Shown here: positions 7,131 through 15,611 of the stretch, in pieces | Layout: each line of letters begins with the position of its first letter | How positions within the stretch are numbered: the first letter of the stretch is position 1 | Source of the DNA: an uncultured Collinsella sp. | GTDB taxonomy: Bacteria; Actinomycetota; Coriobacteriia; Coriobacteriales; Coriobacteriaceae | Assembly: GCA_902493895.1 (NCBI GenBank) | Contig: CABUQW010000005.1 | Span: 1-64,000 of the forward strand | DNA: 64,000 nt | Reading direction: 5' to 3' | Made by a program: the position numbers and the translations under genes | The notes under the pieces: generated by a model | Database searches by the model: none | What the model was told of the DNA's origin: nothing | Seen by the model: only the letters and a program-made list of their open reading frames with translations

Positions 7131-8732
7131 CTACGCCAGACGCGGGAACAGCGGATCGCCCTTCTCGACGGGCTGACCACCAGCAAGCAGGCCCCAAGCG
7201 CAAATGCCCTTGAGGTCGTCGCTCGCGGCCTCGTCCTCGCAGGACAGGCGGCGCAGAGCCTCGGCAGAAGTCTGGGGCATGAGCGGCATCAGCAGGTGAG
7301 CGGCAATGCGGATGGCCTCGAGCAGGTTGTAGATCACAAACGCCAGCTCGTCAGCCTTGGCCTCGTCCTTGGCAAGTGCCCAAGGCTCGGAGTCCTCGAT
7401 GTAGTGGTTGGCGGCGTGGATGAGCTCCATGACCTCGTCCTTGGCTCCACCGTAATCGAGCACGTCCATCTTGGCCATGTAGCGCTCGACCAAACCGTCG
7501 GCAATCTTTGCCAGCGGGTTGTCGAACGCATCGAACGATGCGGGCTTGGCGGGCGCGCAACCGTCAAAATACTTGCCGCTCATGTTGAGCGAACGCGAGA
7601 TGAGGTTGCCCCAGCTGTTAGCCAGGTCGGCGTTGTAGACCTGCTCCATGCGGTCGAAGCTGATGGCACCGTCGGTGCCGGGGACGACGTCGGTCATAAA
7701 GTAGTAGCGATAGCCCTCGACGCCCAGCATGTCGATAACGTCCTGCGGAGCGATGGCGTTGCCGCGGCTCTTGGACATCTTCTCGGCCTTGCCGGTCTCG
7801 GCATTGCGCACGGTCAGGAAGCCGTGGGCAAAGACGTGCTCGGGCAGGGCCTCGCCGATGGCCATGAGCATGGCAGGCCAAATGACGCAGTGGAAGCGGA
7901 TGATGTCCTTGCCCACGATGTGGAACTGCGCGGGCCAGCGATAGGCCAGCTCGGCACGCGCCTCGTCGGTGTCGACACCGTAGCCGACGGCCGTCATATA
8001 GTTGAGCAGCGCATCGAACCACACGTAGGTCACGTGACCCTCGTCAAACGGGACCTGAATGCCCCAGTCAAAGCTCGTACGGCTCACGGAAAGGTCGTTA
8101 AGGCCGCCCTCGACAAAGCTGCGAACCTCGTTCATGCGGAACGCAGGCTCGACAAAGTCGGGATGCTCGTCATAGAGCTTAAGCAGCTTGTCCTGGAAGG
8201 CGGAAAGCTTGAAGAAGTAGGACTCCTCCTGCACGCGCTCAAGCGGACGGTGGCAGTCGGGGCACAGGTGCTGGCCGACGCTGCCGTACTCCTCGTCGCC
8301 CTTCTGGACCTGCGTATCGGTAAAGTAGGTCTCGTCAGGCACGCAATACCAGCCGTCGTAGCTGCCCTTATACAGGTAGCCGGACTCCTTCATGCGCTCC
8401 CACAGGTACTGCACGGCATGATGTTGGCGCGGCTCGGTGGTGCGGATGAAGTCGTCGTTGGAAATCTCGAGCTTGCTCCAAAGCTCCTTGAAGTGCGGGG
8501 CCTGGCTATCGGTCCACTCCTGCGGCGTCATGTTGTGCTTGGCTGCGGCCTCGGCGACCTTCTCGCCGTGCTCGTCCATGCCGGTCAGGAACTTGACGTT
8601 ATAGCCGGCGGAGCGGCGATAGCGAGCCTGAACGTCGGCGATGATGGTGGAATAAGCCGTGCCCAGGTGCGGATCGGCGTTGACGTAGTAGATGGGCGTC
8701 GTGATAAAGAACGAAGGCTTGCTTTGATCCAT
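7131..8732 (-). CDS. metG: Methionyl-tRNA synthetase
   Basis: A class I aminoacyl-tRNA synthetase that charges both initiator and elongator tRNA-Met. Motifs seen are the HIGH-type PHLGTAYS at residues 21-28, FLTGMDEHGEK, a single zinc-knuckle-like pair CPDCH (about residue 158), the WFDALLNY substrate region and KMSKSRGN near residue 320. The anticodon-binding helical domain follows. At 533 aa it lacks the C-terminal tRNA-binding (Trbp111-like) domain of longer MetRS. A strong GGAGGACAA ribosome site precedes the ATG. It lies between rsmI (68 bp upstream) and rsmA/tatD. Confidence 0.97.
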   Translation of the reverse strand: MDQSKPSFFITTPIYYVNADPHLGTAYSTIIADVQARYRRSAGYNVKFLTGMDEHGEKVAEAAAKHNMTPQEWTDSQAPHFKELWSKLEISNDDFIRTTEPRQHHAVQYLWERMKESGYLYKGSYDGWYCVPDETYFTDTQVQKGDEEYGSVGQHLCPDCHRPLERVQEESYFFKLSAFQDKLLKLYDEHPDFVEPAFRMNEVRSFVEGGLNDLSVSRTSFDWGIQVPFDEGHVTYVWFDALLNYMTAVGYGVDTDEARAELAYRWPAQFHIVGKDIIRFHCVIWPAMLMAIGEALPEHVFAHGFLTVRNAETGKAEKMSKSRGNAIAPQDVIDMLGVEGYRYYFMTDVVPGTDGAISFDRMEQVYNADLANSWGNLISRSLNMSGKYFDGCAPAKPASFDAFDNPLAKIADGLVERYMAKMDVLDYGGAKDEVMELIHAANHYIEDSEPWALAKDEAKADELAFVIYNLLEAIRIAAHLLMPLMPQTSAEALRRLSCEDEAASDDLKGICAWGLLAGGQPVEKGDPLFPRLA

Positions 8733-8801
8733 GGGGTTTGTCCTCCAGAAAAACGTTGCATACAGAGGATGATTCTAGCGCAAGGGCTGGATATCCTCCA
8801 T

Positions 8802-9680
8802 CTATTGCATATCGAGCACCATGGCATAGACATCGCGCTTGCGGCGCGAATACTTCTGAGACAGGCGCTTGGCCACCGCAGACGCGGGCTCCCCCTCCTC
8901 GAGCGCGGCGCGGATATCCTCGCGCAGGGCCTCGTCGGGATCCGCTGCCGCGGCGTCAACCGGCGCGATACCGGCCTCTTCGTCCTCGCTCGGCGGCGCG
9001 ATGACCAGCGCAATCTCGCCCTTTACCTCGCCGCGAGCACACAGCTCCTCGGCAAGCTGGGCGGCGGGCCCGCGCAAGACCTCCTCGTGCAGCTTGGTGA
9101 GTTCGCGGCAGACGGCAACCTCACGCTGGGGAAAGACCTCCGCCACGGCCTCGAGCGTCGCCACGATGCGATGTGGAGACTCGTAGAAGATGAGTGCGCC
9201 GGGCACCACGGCAAGGCGCTGTAAACGGCGCACGCGGTCGCCGTGCTTTCGGCCCAAAAAGCCCTCGAAGAAAAAATGCTCGCAGGGAATGCCGGACGAA
9301 ACGAGCGCCGTGACGCAAGCAGAAGGCCCGGGAATAACTTCGACGGGCACATCGGCCTCACGCGCCGCCTCGACCAGCGCCTGGCCGGGATCGGACACGC
9401 TCGGCATGCCGGCGTCCGAGGCAAAGGCGAGGGTCTCCCCCGCCAGCAGGCGGTCGACCAGGCCGGCGGCGCGGCTGGCGATCACATTCTCGTCGCAACG
9501 GACAAGCGGCTTGGAAATGCCCAGGTGCATCAGCAGCTTTGACGTCACACGCGTGTCTTCGCAGCAGATGACATCGGCAGCGGCAAAGGCCTCGCCGATG
9601 CGCGGGGACAGGTCGCCCAGGTTGCCGATGGGCGTGCCGACCACATAGAGTTTGCCCGTATGGGCGCTGTTTTGCGTCAT
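8802..9680 (-). CDS. rsmI: 16S rRNA ribose-2'-O-methyltransferase RsmI
   Basis: It methylates the ribose of C1402 in 16S rRNA using SAM. The tetrapyrrole-methylase fold is shown by LYVVGTPIGNLGDLSPR at the N terminus, ADVICCEDTRVTSKLL, FASDAGMPSVSDPG, VIPGPSACVTALVSSGIP, and FEGFLGRK. The C-terminal part (residues ~235-292) contains an acidic low-complexity linker and a helical segment ending SQKYSRRKRDVYAMVLDMQ. The 292 aa are normal. The start lies 6 bp after the stop of the GH5-like gene, so the two are probably cotranscribed; metG follows. Confidence 0.95.
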   Translation of the reverse strand: MTQNSAHTGKLYVVGTPIGNLGDLSPRIGEAFAAADVICCEDTRVTSKLLMHLGISKPLVRCDENVIASRAAGLVDRLLAGETLAFASDAGMPSVSDPGQALVEAAREADVPVEVIPGPSACVTALVSSGIPCEHFFFEGFLGRKHGDRVRRLQRLAVVPGALIFYESPHRIVATLEAVAEVFPQREVAVCRELTKLHEEVLRGPAAQLAEELCARGEVKGEIALVIAPPSEDEEAGIAPVDAAAADPDEALREDIRAALEEGEPASAVAKRLSQKYSRRKRDVYAMVLDMQ

Positions 9681-9686
9681 ATCAAC

Positions 9687-10748
9687 CTATTCAATCATGC
9701 CGCGCTCGAGCGTACCGAGCGCCGCGCGGGCGTCCCATGCTGCAATGCGCTTCTCGGTCTTCCACGTTTGGAAGAACCAACCGGCAGCCGGCGCAAACGA
9801 AGCCAGCTGGTTGGCGATAAACACGCGCTCGTAGGCATTGCGGCCTTCGGGCGTAACCGACGAGTTGGCAAAGATCGCCGCACCCGACCATTCGCCCACC
9901 AGCACGGGGAACCCAGTCGAAATCGCTTCTTTAAGCTCGCGCTTGTTACGGGAAATCGCCGTCGTCAGCCCGCGGGGGCTCGTGATATCGAGCGCATACT
10001 CGTCGCGGTAATGGTACAGGTGAAGGTCCATGTAGACGTTCTTGTACTTGGCGCCGCGCATAAAATGCTTCCACTCGCTGGGATGCCCCGAAGACGAAAA
10101 GACGACGATCTTATCCTCGGGCATATACGAACGGACGAGCTCGTAGGCATCGCGATAGAAATTGCGCAGGTAGTGAGCCGGAATGCCATCCGTCATGGCA
10201 AAGAGACTCTTGCGGACACTCATCTGCGGCGTATCCAGCAGCTCAATGCCCAGCAGGCTCTCGGCCTCGCCGTAACGCTCGGCCAAGCGCTCGAGCACGT
10301 CGAGTGCGACATGGCGGCCGTTAGTGGACGAATGCCACTCGGCAACAGCCTCCGGCGTGGCGGGCGAATCGTTGGAATCGCCCTGGCCACCGGGCACAGT
10401 CGCCAGGTCAAGCAGCACGCGAATGTTGTACTTGGCAGCCCACTCAATTGCACGGTCGATGTAGTCGACAACCGAGATGTAGGACGCATCGGACTCCTGC
10501 GAGCCAAAGGCATACCAGGGCACCGGCAGACGCACGGCGTTGAGGCCGATCTGCGCCATGCGACGGAAATCGTCCTCGCTCACAAACGTCTCGTAATGAC
10601 GGCGCATGCGCTCGTTATAGGCGGCGGTGCCCATGGCCTCCTGCAGCTCGGCCGCGTTGGATGCACCGGTCGCCGCGTATAGCGACGGGGTCACCCAAGG
10701 CTCGGGAATAAACCAGCCAGAGAGATTAACGCCGAGTATCCTCTCCAT
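9687..10748 (-). CDS. GH5-like (exo-1,3-glucanase type) protein with altered catalytic site
   Basis: The fold is that of glycoside hydrolase family 5, close to the exo-beta-1,3-glucanase group: residues 5-24 (GVNLSGWFIPEPWVTPSLY) match the GVNLGGW...EPWITPS signature, and RLPVPWYAFG, DLHLYHYRD and LVGEWSGA follow in order. The nucleophile Glu286 (GEW) is kept. However, the acid/base motif NEP is replaced by D172-T173-P174 (GIELLDTPQ), and the active-site His of the DLHGAPGSQ motif is replaced (DLATVPGGQ). This makes normal hydrolysis unlikely. There is no signal peptide, so it is predicted cytoplasmic. The start at 10746-10748 is chosen because AAGGGGG lies in front; an in-frame extension of 68 residues upstream lacks coding character. 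It is cotranscribed with rsmI (6 bp gap). Confidence 0.85.
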   Translation of the reverse strand: MERILGVNLSGWFIPEPWVTPSLYAATGASNAAELQEAMGTAAYNERMRRHYETFVSEDDFRRMAQIGLNAVRLPVPWYAFGSQESDASYISVVDYIDRAIEWAAKYNIRVLLDLATVPGGQGDSNDSPATPEAVAEWHSSTNGRHVALDVLERLAERYGEAESLLGIELLDTPQMSVRKSLFAMTDGIPAHYLRNFYRDAYELVRSYMPEDKIVVFSSSGHPSEWKHFMRGAKYKNVYMDLHLYHYRDEYALDITSPRGLTTAISRNKRELKEAISTGFPVLVGEWSGAAIFANSSVTPEGRNAYERVFIANQLASFAPAAGWFFQTWKTEKRIAAWDARAALGTLERGMIE

Positions 10749-10941
10749 CACTGCCCCCTTTTGAATCATACGGGCTAAGCCCGCATCGCTCTTGCATGAC
10801 ATATCTATCGATTTGAGTATACCCGCGCATGCAGACAGGCGACCGAACGGTCTACAAAGTGGCGCAAAAGTGGGAGGAATGTCTAGGCGGGCGGGTCCGA
10901 GATGGCGCGCGAGATGTGCACGTGTGCCGGAGGCAGGCACC

Positions 10942-11122
10942 GGAAAATGCATCCCGTTCTGAGCGCGGGATCTGGGACGCAGTTTCCGCCAAAGGCCGCA
11001 AAAGGAAAGCGCGTCCCATTCTGGCGCCGGATTCCGGGCCGTGCTTTCCCAAGCGGCCTTAAAGCGGAAAACGCATCCCGCTCTGAATCCAAATTCCGGG
11101 ACGCAGTTTCCGCAGAGCCCTC
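10942..11122. repeat. 62-bp tandem repeat, three copies
   Basis: Imperfect units start at 10942, 11004 and 11066, exactly 62 bp apart. Each begins GGAAAA(T/C)GC(A/G)TCCC and ends GGGACGCAGTTTCC, so each unit is itself an inverted repeat. It fills most of the 420-bp stretch between the GH5-like gene and tRNA-Phe; I see no gene there. Confidence 0.9.
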
Positions 11123-11133
11123 GGTAAAAGAAA

Positions 11134-11155
11134 AGGACCCCTTTGCAGAGGTCCT
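11134..11155 (-). terminator. Terminator after tRNA-Phe
   Basis: AGGACC(C) at 11134-11140 pairs with GAGGTCCT at 11148-11155. On the minus strand a TTTTCTTTT run follows. Confidence 0.75.
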
Positions 11156-11168
11156 AGTCAATTCAAGG

Positions 11169-11241
<73 letters not shown>

Positions 11242-11273
11242 ATTTGAGGTGTGCCTTGTTTCAAGGCTTGATT

Positions 11274-11301
11274 AGTATAACCAAGGACGCGTTCCGGTCA
11301 A
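11274..11301 (-). promoter_or_regulatory. Promoter of tRNA-Phe
   Basis: On the minus strand TTGACC (11296-11301), 16 bp, TATACT (11274-11279), about 32 bp before the tRNA. Confidence 0.6.
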
Positions 11302-11398
11302 CCGAGAATTTTAAAAAAGTTTTTGAGCACAGCCTCGGTTCTATAAATCGGCACGTCAGAGGCATCAGCCGGCAGCAAGAAGTTTTTCGCTCAGTCCC

Positions 11399-11758
11399 TT
11401 AAGCCGGCACGCGTTGGAGAGCAGGGGTCGAAACAATGATTGAAGGGCGCTCTAGTACGGCCCAGGCGCCGGGACAGGAGCACATACGCCAGGGACGTAC
11501 GTTTTCGTAGCATACGAGGACATAGCCGCGCGCATCGATAAAGGCGATATCGATGGGATAAGCCATAAAACACGTGTGGACCGAGGAACAGTGCGGAAAC
11601 GCCATGACAAGCGGCAGGCCGTTGGCGGCAACCGGACGCCGTCCCAGCATGCCGCGCAGGCGCACGGCAAACGACTCCGCCACCACAAACTCGGCCGGCG
11701 TCCAACCCAGCCTGTTGAGTGCCCGCGCGTAGGCGATGTAAGACGAGACCGCGGTCAC
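11399..11758 (-). CDS. DUF192 family protein, last gene of the Tad locus
   Basis: This 119-residue protein matches DUF192: FAVRLRGMLGRRP, the central HTCFMAYPIDIAFIDARGYVL (the VHTFFMxxPIDVxFLD signature) and AVLERP near the end. The biochemical function of DUF192 is not established. I start it at the GTG 11756-11758, which overlaps the stop of the preceding TadE-like gene (GTGA arrangement) and has GGGGGTGG upstream; the longer in-frame version would run through most of that gene's 3' end. Its place at the end of the pilus operon suggests a secretion-linked role, but that is inference. Confidence 0.75.
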   Translation of the reverse strand: MTAVSSYIAYARALNRLGWTPAEFVVAESFAVRLRGMLGRRPVAANGLPLVMAFPHCSSVHTCFMAYPIDIAFIDARGYVLVCYENVRPWRMCSCPGAWAVLERPSIIVSTPALQRVPA

Positions 11759-12231
11759 ATGACCACCCCCGGACGCCATGGATCGACCGTCACCGCGCGC
11801 TCGTGCGACAACGTTGTCGGCGCCCCCAGCGAAACGCCAGCGATGCTGAGAGAAGTCGGCCACGGCTCATAGTGCATGGTGCAGGTGTAGGTCCTAAACG
11901 TACCGGATAGGGAAAGCAGGCCACCATCCAATGCCTCCGCGCCTTGCTCGCTCGACACTTCGATCCGCAAGTCATAGCCTTCCATGGCATTCAGAATTTG
12001 AGTCTGAACCGTCGCCGAGGCATCGGCAGAGCTTTCGTCGCCCTCCCCCTCCGACGCCACGGCGTGCGCCAACACGATGTCGGGTACCACGCGGTCGAAG
12101 CGCGCGACAGCGCTGGCAAAGATCATGACGTTGTACACGATGAGTGCCAGCACCAGCAAAACGGGCGTAACCACCGCCATCTCCACCGTCGCTTGGGCGC
12201 GCTCCTCGCGCAGACGCATGCGGATACTCAT
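11755..12231 (-). CDS. TadE-like pilus protein
   Basis: The N terminus has the TadE pattern: a short basic leader, then ERAQATVEMAVVTPVLLVLALIVYNV, one hydrophobic helix at about residues 16-38 starting with the Q-A-T-V-E motif (Glu17 in the +5 position of pseudopilins). The remaining ~115 residues are predicted extracytoplasmic. It overlaps both neighbours (stop of the TadG-like gene at 12231 and the start of the DUF192 gene at 11758), indicating translational coupling. It is probably a minor pseudopilin of the Tad pilus. Confidence 0.8.
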   Translation of the reverse strand: MSIRMRLREERAQATVEMAVVTPVLLVLALIVYNVMIFASAVARFDRVVPDIVLAHAVASEGEGDESSADASATVQTQILNAMEGYDLRIEVSSEQGAEALDGGLLSLSGTFRTYTCTMHYEPWPTSLSIAGVSLGAPTTLSHERAVTVDPWRPGVVM

Positions 12232-14384
12232 TACGACCCACCGCCCAGAGCGCCAACCAGCGTGGCGACATCGACGGTGAGTGGGATGGAGCCGCCGCCG
12301 GGCAGAGGAATCTCCGCAAGCGTGAACACCGTACCGCTAATGGTGCGTTCGACTTGATATTCCAACGCCTCGCAAAGCGCCTTGGGATCGGTCACGCCCA
12401 ACGGAATACTTCGCAGTTTGTCTTGCGCTTGAGAGAGACCCGCAATGTCAGACCCCGGACTCTTAATGACATTGGCGGAATCGGTCAGCACCGGCTTTCG
12501 CAGGCGCAAGTCGCACGGTTCCAAACCCAGCGCCGCCACGGACGCCGAAACGGTATCGCCGAGCCACGATGCGATGGAGCCCAACGCACCGCTGCCCCCT
12601 CCTAGGTCTTTAATCATCTCGTCCATAAGTTCGTCGGCCGAACCTTGGATATCACCGTATCCCACGAGCAGCCGTCCCCAAACATCCATGACGCCGTCGA
12701 GCACGCCGGCAACGCCGCCCGAGCGTTCCTTCAATGTCGAGAAAAATCGCGAAAGCACGTTGTTTTGCGCCGTCGCCTCATCGGGCGCCAGCACCGCGGC
12801 AGAGATAGCACCGCGATCGCCAAGCCTGACTGCCGTGTTAAACGAGGAGTTAAGTTGATCGGGGCTGGTAATGTCACCCGAAACTGCAAATGCGACCACG
12901 CCGTTGCGTCCAGGTGGGGCGATACGCGGGCGCTCGCCGGAAAGCGCTTTAATGGCCTGGTCAAACGCATTGCCCGCACGGTCGGCCTCATCCTCGGTCT
13001 GACGCTCAAGTTCGAGTTCTATGTTGCGGCATTTAACGTAGTCTTCCAGGGCGTCTTTGAACTTGTCAAAGTGGTATTCGAAGCCGTTTTCGATAGAAGT
13101 CGAAGGCGCTGCAACGGCACCGAGCGACGAAACGCCAAAATGGCATCTGTTGCATCTGTCCTGCCCGTCATAATCAGCAACCGAGGCTAGCCCGCCTGGC
13201 GACCCCTTCTTATAGTTGGGGCAACTCGTTCCGTAATGCAGATACGTCTTGCCATCGATGGCGCTGGTTGGCCACGCCGCATCGGTATAGAGTTCCGTCG
13301 CTCGCACCTCGTCAGCGTTGCGCGGCAACAGCGGGATATGGAAAGTGACTGCATCTCCGTCCTCGGTTACATATGCACGATTGACCTCTGTACTCGCATA
13401 GGTGTAAAACGCCTTGCGCGCCGCCGACTCCGCCTTCGTCTCGACGCTTGAGCCCTGAGGTGCCTCGTTTGCAAGGCGCAAGCGGTAATAGGCCTTCGCG
13501 CGATCGAGCGCCACTTGCGGCTCCCATGTGACACTCGAGGCATAGTGCGGATTCTCAATATCCGAAAGCTTCGCCAAGTTCTTCGCGCGTTCCCACATGC
13601 ACGAACAGCTTCCGACTGCGCCTCTGTCCGATCCACCGCAATCGGCAAGCCAGGCGCGTTCCTTGGCCTTTGACGTTTTCTCGGACGCTTTCTTCAGTTC
13701 CTTGGCAGCATAGTCAAGGTCTTTTGAGGTGCTCTCGATGGCATCGGTCGAGATCTCTGACCCTTTGAGCGCGGCGAAGTCCGATTCGGATGTCCTGGGC
13801 ACGGCAAGCGCCGTACCGGTATAGGCCACACTATCGGTATCCTGCGCCGACACCGCCCGCGTGGCACGCGCGGCAATCAGATACGGCAGAGCCGTCTCGA
13901 TTTTCTGCAAGCCTTCCGATGCGCTTTTGGCAAACTTGTTGCGCGTTTTAATGATCTCAATCCCGGTGTCGACCATATTGCCGGCAACTGGTTCGGCACC
14001 TGGGATGAGGATGGTGACCAGGCCCGTCCCGATTGTGGCAAACCCCGCCAGCCCCAGACTCAAGATGCTCGCATCAACCACCGTGGCAGCCGTGTGATAG
14101 GACGACACTACGTTGGCACCCGCCAGCGCGCCACTATCGGCCGCCACCTGGGTATCCCCGGCACGCGACATGCTCCATATCGCCGCGGTCGACGAAAACA
14201 ACAACGTGAGCACCACTAGGATGACCACGGCAGAAGAAAGCGTGGTGTAGGCACCGTCTTCGATAAACAGGTCGATACCGGCGCGGCCCATAAAGCCGCC
14301 TCGCTTGCGATGGCAGCTCGGACGGCGCGTCAAAACGCATCTAGACCAGAAACGCTTAATCCCATGTAGCAATCCACGAATCAT
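12231..14384 (-). CDS. TadG-like large membrane protein
   Basis: A 717-residue protein with one hydrophobic helix near the N terminus (AYTTLSSAVVILVVLTLLFSSTA; TadG/TadE-like) and a long predicted extracellular part containing several cysteines in pairs (CSCMW, CNRCHFG), a helical stretch rich in K/E/A (about residues 220-260), and a low-complexity C terminus (PLPGGGSIPL...GALGGGS). The start at 14382-14384 is chosen because GGAGGGAGATT directly precedes it; a start at 14291 (MGRAGIDLF) is also possible. The gene overlaps the preceding TadE-like gene by about 29 nt. By position it corresponds to TadG, but the soluble part is not one I recognise. Confidence 0.7.
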   Translation of the reverse strand: MIRGLLHGIKRFWSRCVLTRRPSCHRKRGGFMGRAGIDLFIEDGAYTTLSSAVVILVVLTLLFSSTAAIWSMSRAGDTQVAADSGALAGANVVSSYHTAATVVDASILSLGLAGFATIGTGLVTILIPGAEPVAGNMVDTGIEIIKTRNKFAKSASEGLQKIETALPYLIAARATRAVSAQDTDSVAYTGTALAVPRTSESDFAALKGSEISTDAIESTSKDLDYAAKELKKASEKTSKAKERAWLADCGGSDRGAVGSCSCMWERAKNLAKLSDIENPHYASSVTWEPQVALDRAKAYYRLRLANEAPQGSSVETKAESAARKAFYTYASTEVNRAYVTEDGDAVTFHIPLLPRNADEVRATELYTDAAWPTSAIDGKTYLHYGTSCPNYKKGSPGGLASVADYDGQDRCNRCHFGVSSLGAVAAPSTSIENGFEYHFDKFKDALEDYVKCRNIELELERQTEDEADRAGNAFDQAIKALSGERPRIAPPGRNGVVAFAVSGDITSPDQLNSSFNTAVRLGDRGAISAAVLAPDEATAQNNVLSRFFSTLKERSGGVAGVLDGVMDVWGRLLVGYGDIQGSADELMDEMIKDLGGGSGALGSIASWLGDTVSASVAALGLEPCDLRLRKPVLTDSANVIKSPGSDIAGLSQAQDKLRSIPLGVTDPKALCEALEYQVERTISGTVFTLAEIPLPGGGSIPLTVDVATLVGALGGGS

Positions 14385-14892
14385 AATCTCCCTCCAGCCA
14401 TTCGGGACGTGATTGATACGAGACATCGACCTTGAGCTCAACGTAGCCACCCTCGGCGGTACCACCCATAGCCTGCGCAAACGCACCGATCACAGGCAAC
14501 GGCTTGACCTCGCCGGAAACGGACACGGACGAGACGCCACCCGCACCGGCCCGGCCAAGCTCGATATCCCACGACAACGGCCCGCCGGCATGAAAGATCG
14601 AAACGCTGGGCACCGCGGCAAGCCGGCGGCGGGTGAACTCCTTAAGATCGTCGTCCTCCGCCGTCGTCGTGGTCATGAGCCGCGCGGTCTCGGCGGCGGC
14701 AGACTCCATGACCGCGCGCGTATAAAGCAGGCACACCGGTTGCAGGGCGAGAAGGATGAGCGTCAAAAACGTCGGCAGCAAAAAAGCGGCCTCGACCGTA
14801 GACTGCGCCCGGTCCTCGCGCGCGATATCAATACAACGCGATGTCCTTAGCGCCCGCAGCGGCGTCGATAACCGACGTCGAGGCAACGCCAT
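14356..14892 (-). CDS. TadE-like pilus protein (start uncertain)
   Basis: The core reads EDRAQSTVEAAFLLPTFLTLILLALQPVCLLYTRAVME, the classic TadE helix with the Q-S-T-V-E motif, followed by ~110 residues ending in a domain with beta-type pattern (VSSVSVSGEVKPLPVIG). The start is unclear: the ATG at 14892 overlaps the preceding small pilin gene by 65 nt and has a poor ribosome site, while an ATT codon just inside the overlap has AAGGA 11 nt upstream. The ATG is given as the conservative choice. The 3' end overlaps the TadG-like gene. Confidence 0.7.
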   Translation of the reverse strand: MALPRRRLSTPLRALRTSRCIDIAREDRAQSTVEAAFLLPTFLTLILLALQPVCLLYTRAVMESAAAETARLMTTTTAEDDDLKEFTRRRLAAVPSVSIFHAGGPLSWDIELGRAGAGGVSSVSVSGEVKPLPVIGAFAQAMGGTAEGGYVELKVDVSYQSRPEWLEGDYDSWIATWD

Positions 14893-15046
14893 GGGATGCC
14901 GCCCGCTCAACCAGCGCCGCCAAGCGTCCATCGGTGCCAGCACGCCAAAGTCCCGCAATCGCCAGCACGATCGATAGCAGCGCCACCGTGACGATGGCGT
15001 ATTCCACAGTCGCTTGGGCAACCTCTTCACGCAGAACGCCATGCAT
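14828..15046 (-). CDS. Small TadE/Flp-like pseudopilin, 72 aa
   Basis: The 72 residues contain REEVAQATVEYAIVTVALLSIVLAIAGLWRAG: a short leader, the Q-A-T-V-E-Y-A signature shared by Flp and TadE proteins, and one hydrophobic helix. The length resembles Flp pilins, but the soluble tail (TDGRLAALVERAASHGVASTSV) differs from Flp. GGAGGGATC precedes the ATG by 5-9 nt. It begins 1 nt after the stop of the unknown gene 15048-15611. Confidence 0.75.
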   Translation of the reverse strand: MHGVLREEVAQATVEYAIVTVALLSIVLAIAGLWRAGTDGRLAALVERAASHGVASTSVIDAAAGAKDIALY

Positions 15047-15047
15047 T

Positions 15048-15611
15048 TCACGATCCCTCCTTTGAGCTTATTGTTTGCGGGCTCAGGCGGATCACGCGCA
15101 GGCGGCACGAGGCATCACCGGCATCCGCGGCAACCGTCACCATATCGACCCAGCCGCGCCCATCGCGCACGATGGCGCCCCATACGTTGCCCTTAATATC
15201 AAGATAGCCGCTCAGGGCGAGCTGGGCCGTTGGCACCTCGCGGTAGGCGCGTAACATATCCGCCGCTGCCTCGGTCATCGGTCGGTCCTCAGACCATGCA
15301 AGCCGGACCGTAATCGCGTTGTCCCCAGGCGAATCCGTCGCAGTGCCAGACCGCTTGTCGAGCGTCCGCAGAAAGGTTTGCGCCGTGACAGCGACATCCG
15401 AATCGTCCGCATCTCGCATCTCATCTTTTTGAGACGCCACCGCCGAATCTGAGCCCGAATCGAAGGCGGCCCCAGGACGCTGCTGCCGCGCGGCGTTAAG
15501 CCCCCAAAGCACCGCCGCTATCGCCACGGTCAGGCAAGCAAACACCAGCAGCACCCCGATGGGGCGCTCGCCCTCTACAGGCTGTTGATGCCCTCGCTGA
15601 TAGCGTTCCAT
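15048..15611 (-). CDS. Unknown membrane-anchored protein in the Tad locus, 187 aa
   Basis: I do not recognise this family. It has one N-terminal hydrophobic helix (about residues 17-38, PIGVLLVFACLTVAIAAVLWGL) and a ~150-residue soluble part with an acidic linker (SQKDEMRDADDSD) and a mixed alpha/beta region (ITVRLAWSEDRPMTEAAADMLRAYREVP; GRGWVDMVTVAAD). The topology is N-in, so the soluble part is predicted outside. The start overlaps the end of flp by 37 nt. The conserved position between flp and the minor pilins suggests a pilus assembly or adhesion role. Confidence 0.65.
   Translation of the reverse strand: MERYQRGHQQPVEGERPIGVLLVFACLTVAIAAVLWGLNAARQQRPGAAFDSGSDSAVASQKDEMRDADDSDVAVTAQTFLRTLDKRSGTATDSPGDNAITVRLAWSEDRPMTEAAADMLRAYREVPTAQLALSGYLDIKGNVWGAIVRDGRGWVDMVTVAADAGDASCRLRVIRLSPQTISSKEGS

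Noticed and set aside
10942..11122. CRISPR array
   Set aside because: The 62-bp units are contiguous with no unique spacers and there are no cas genes in the window.
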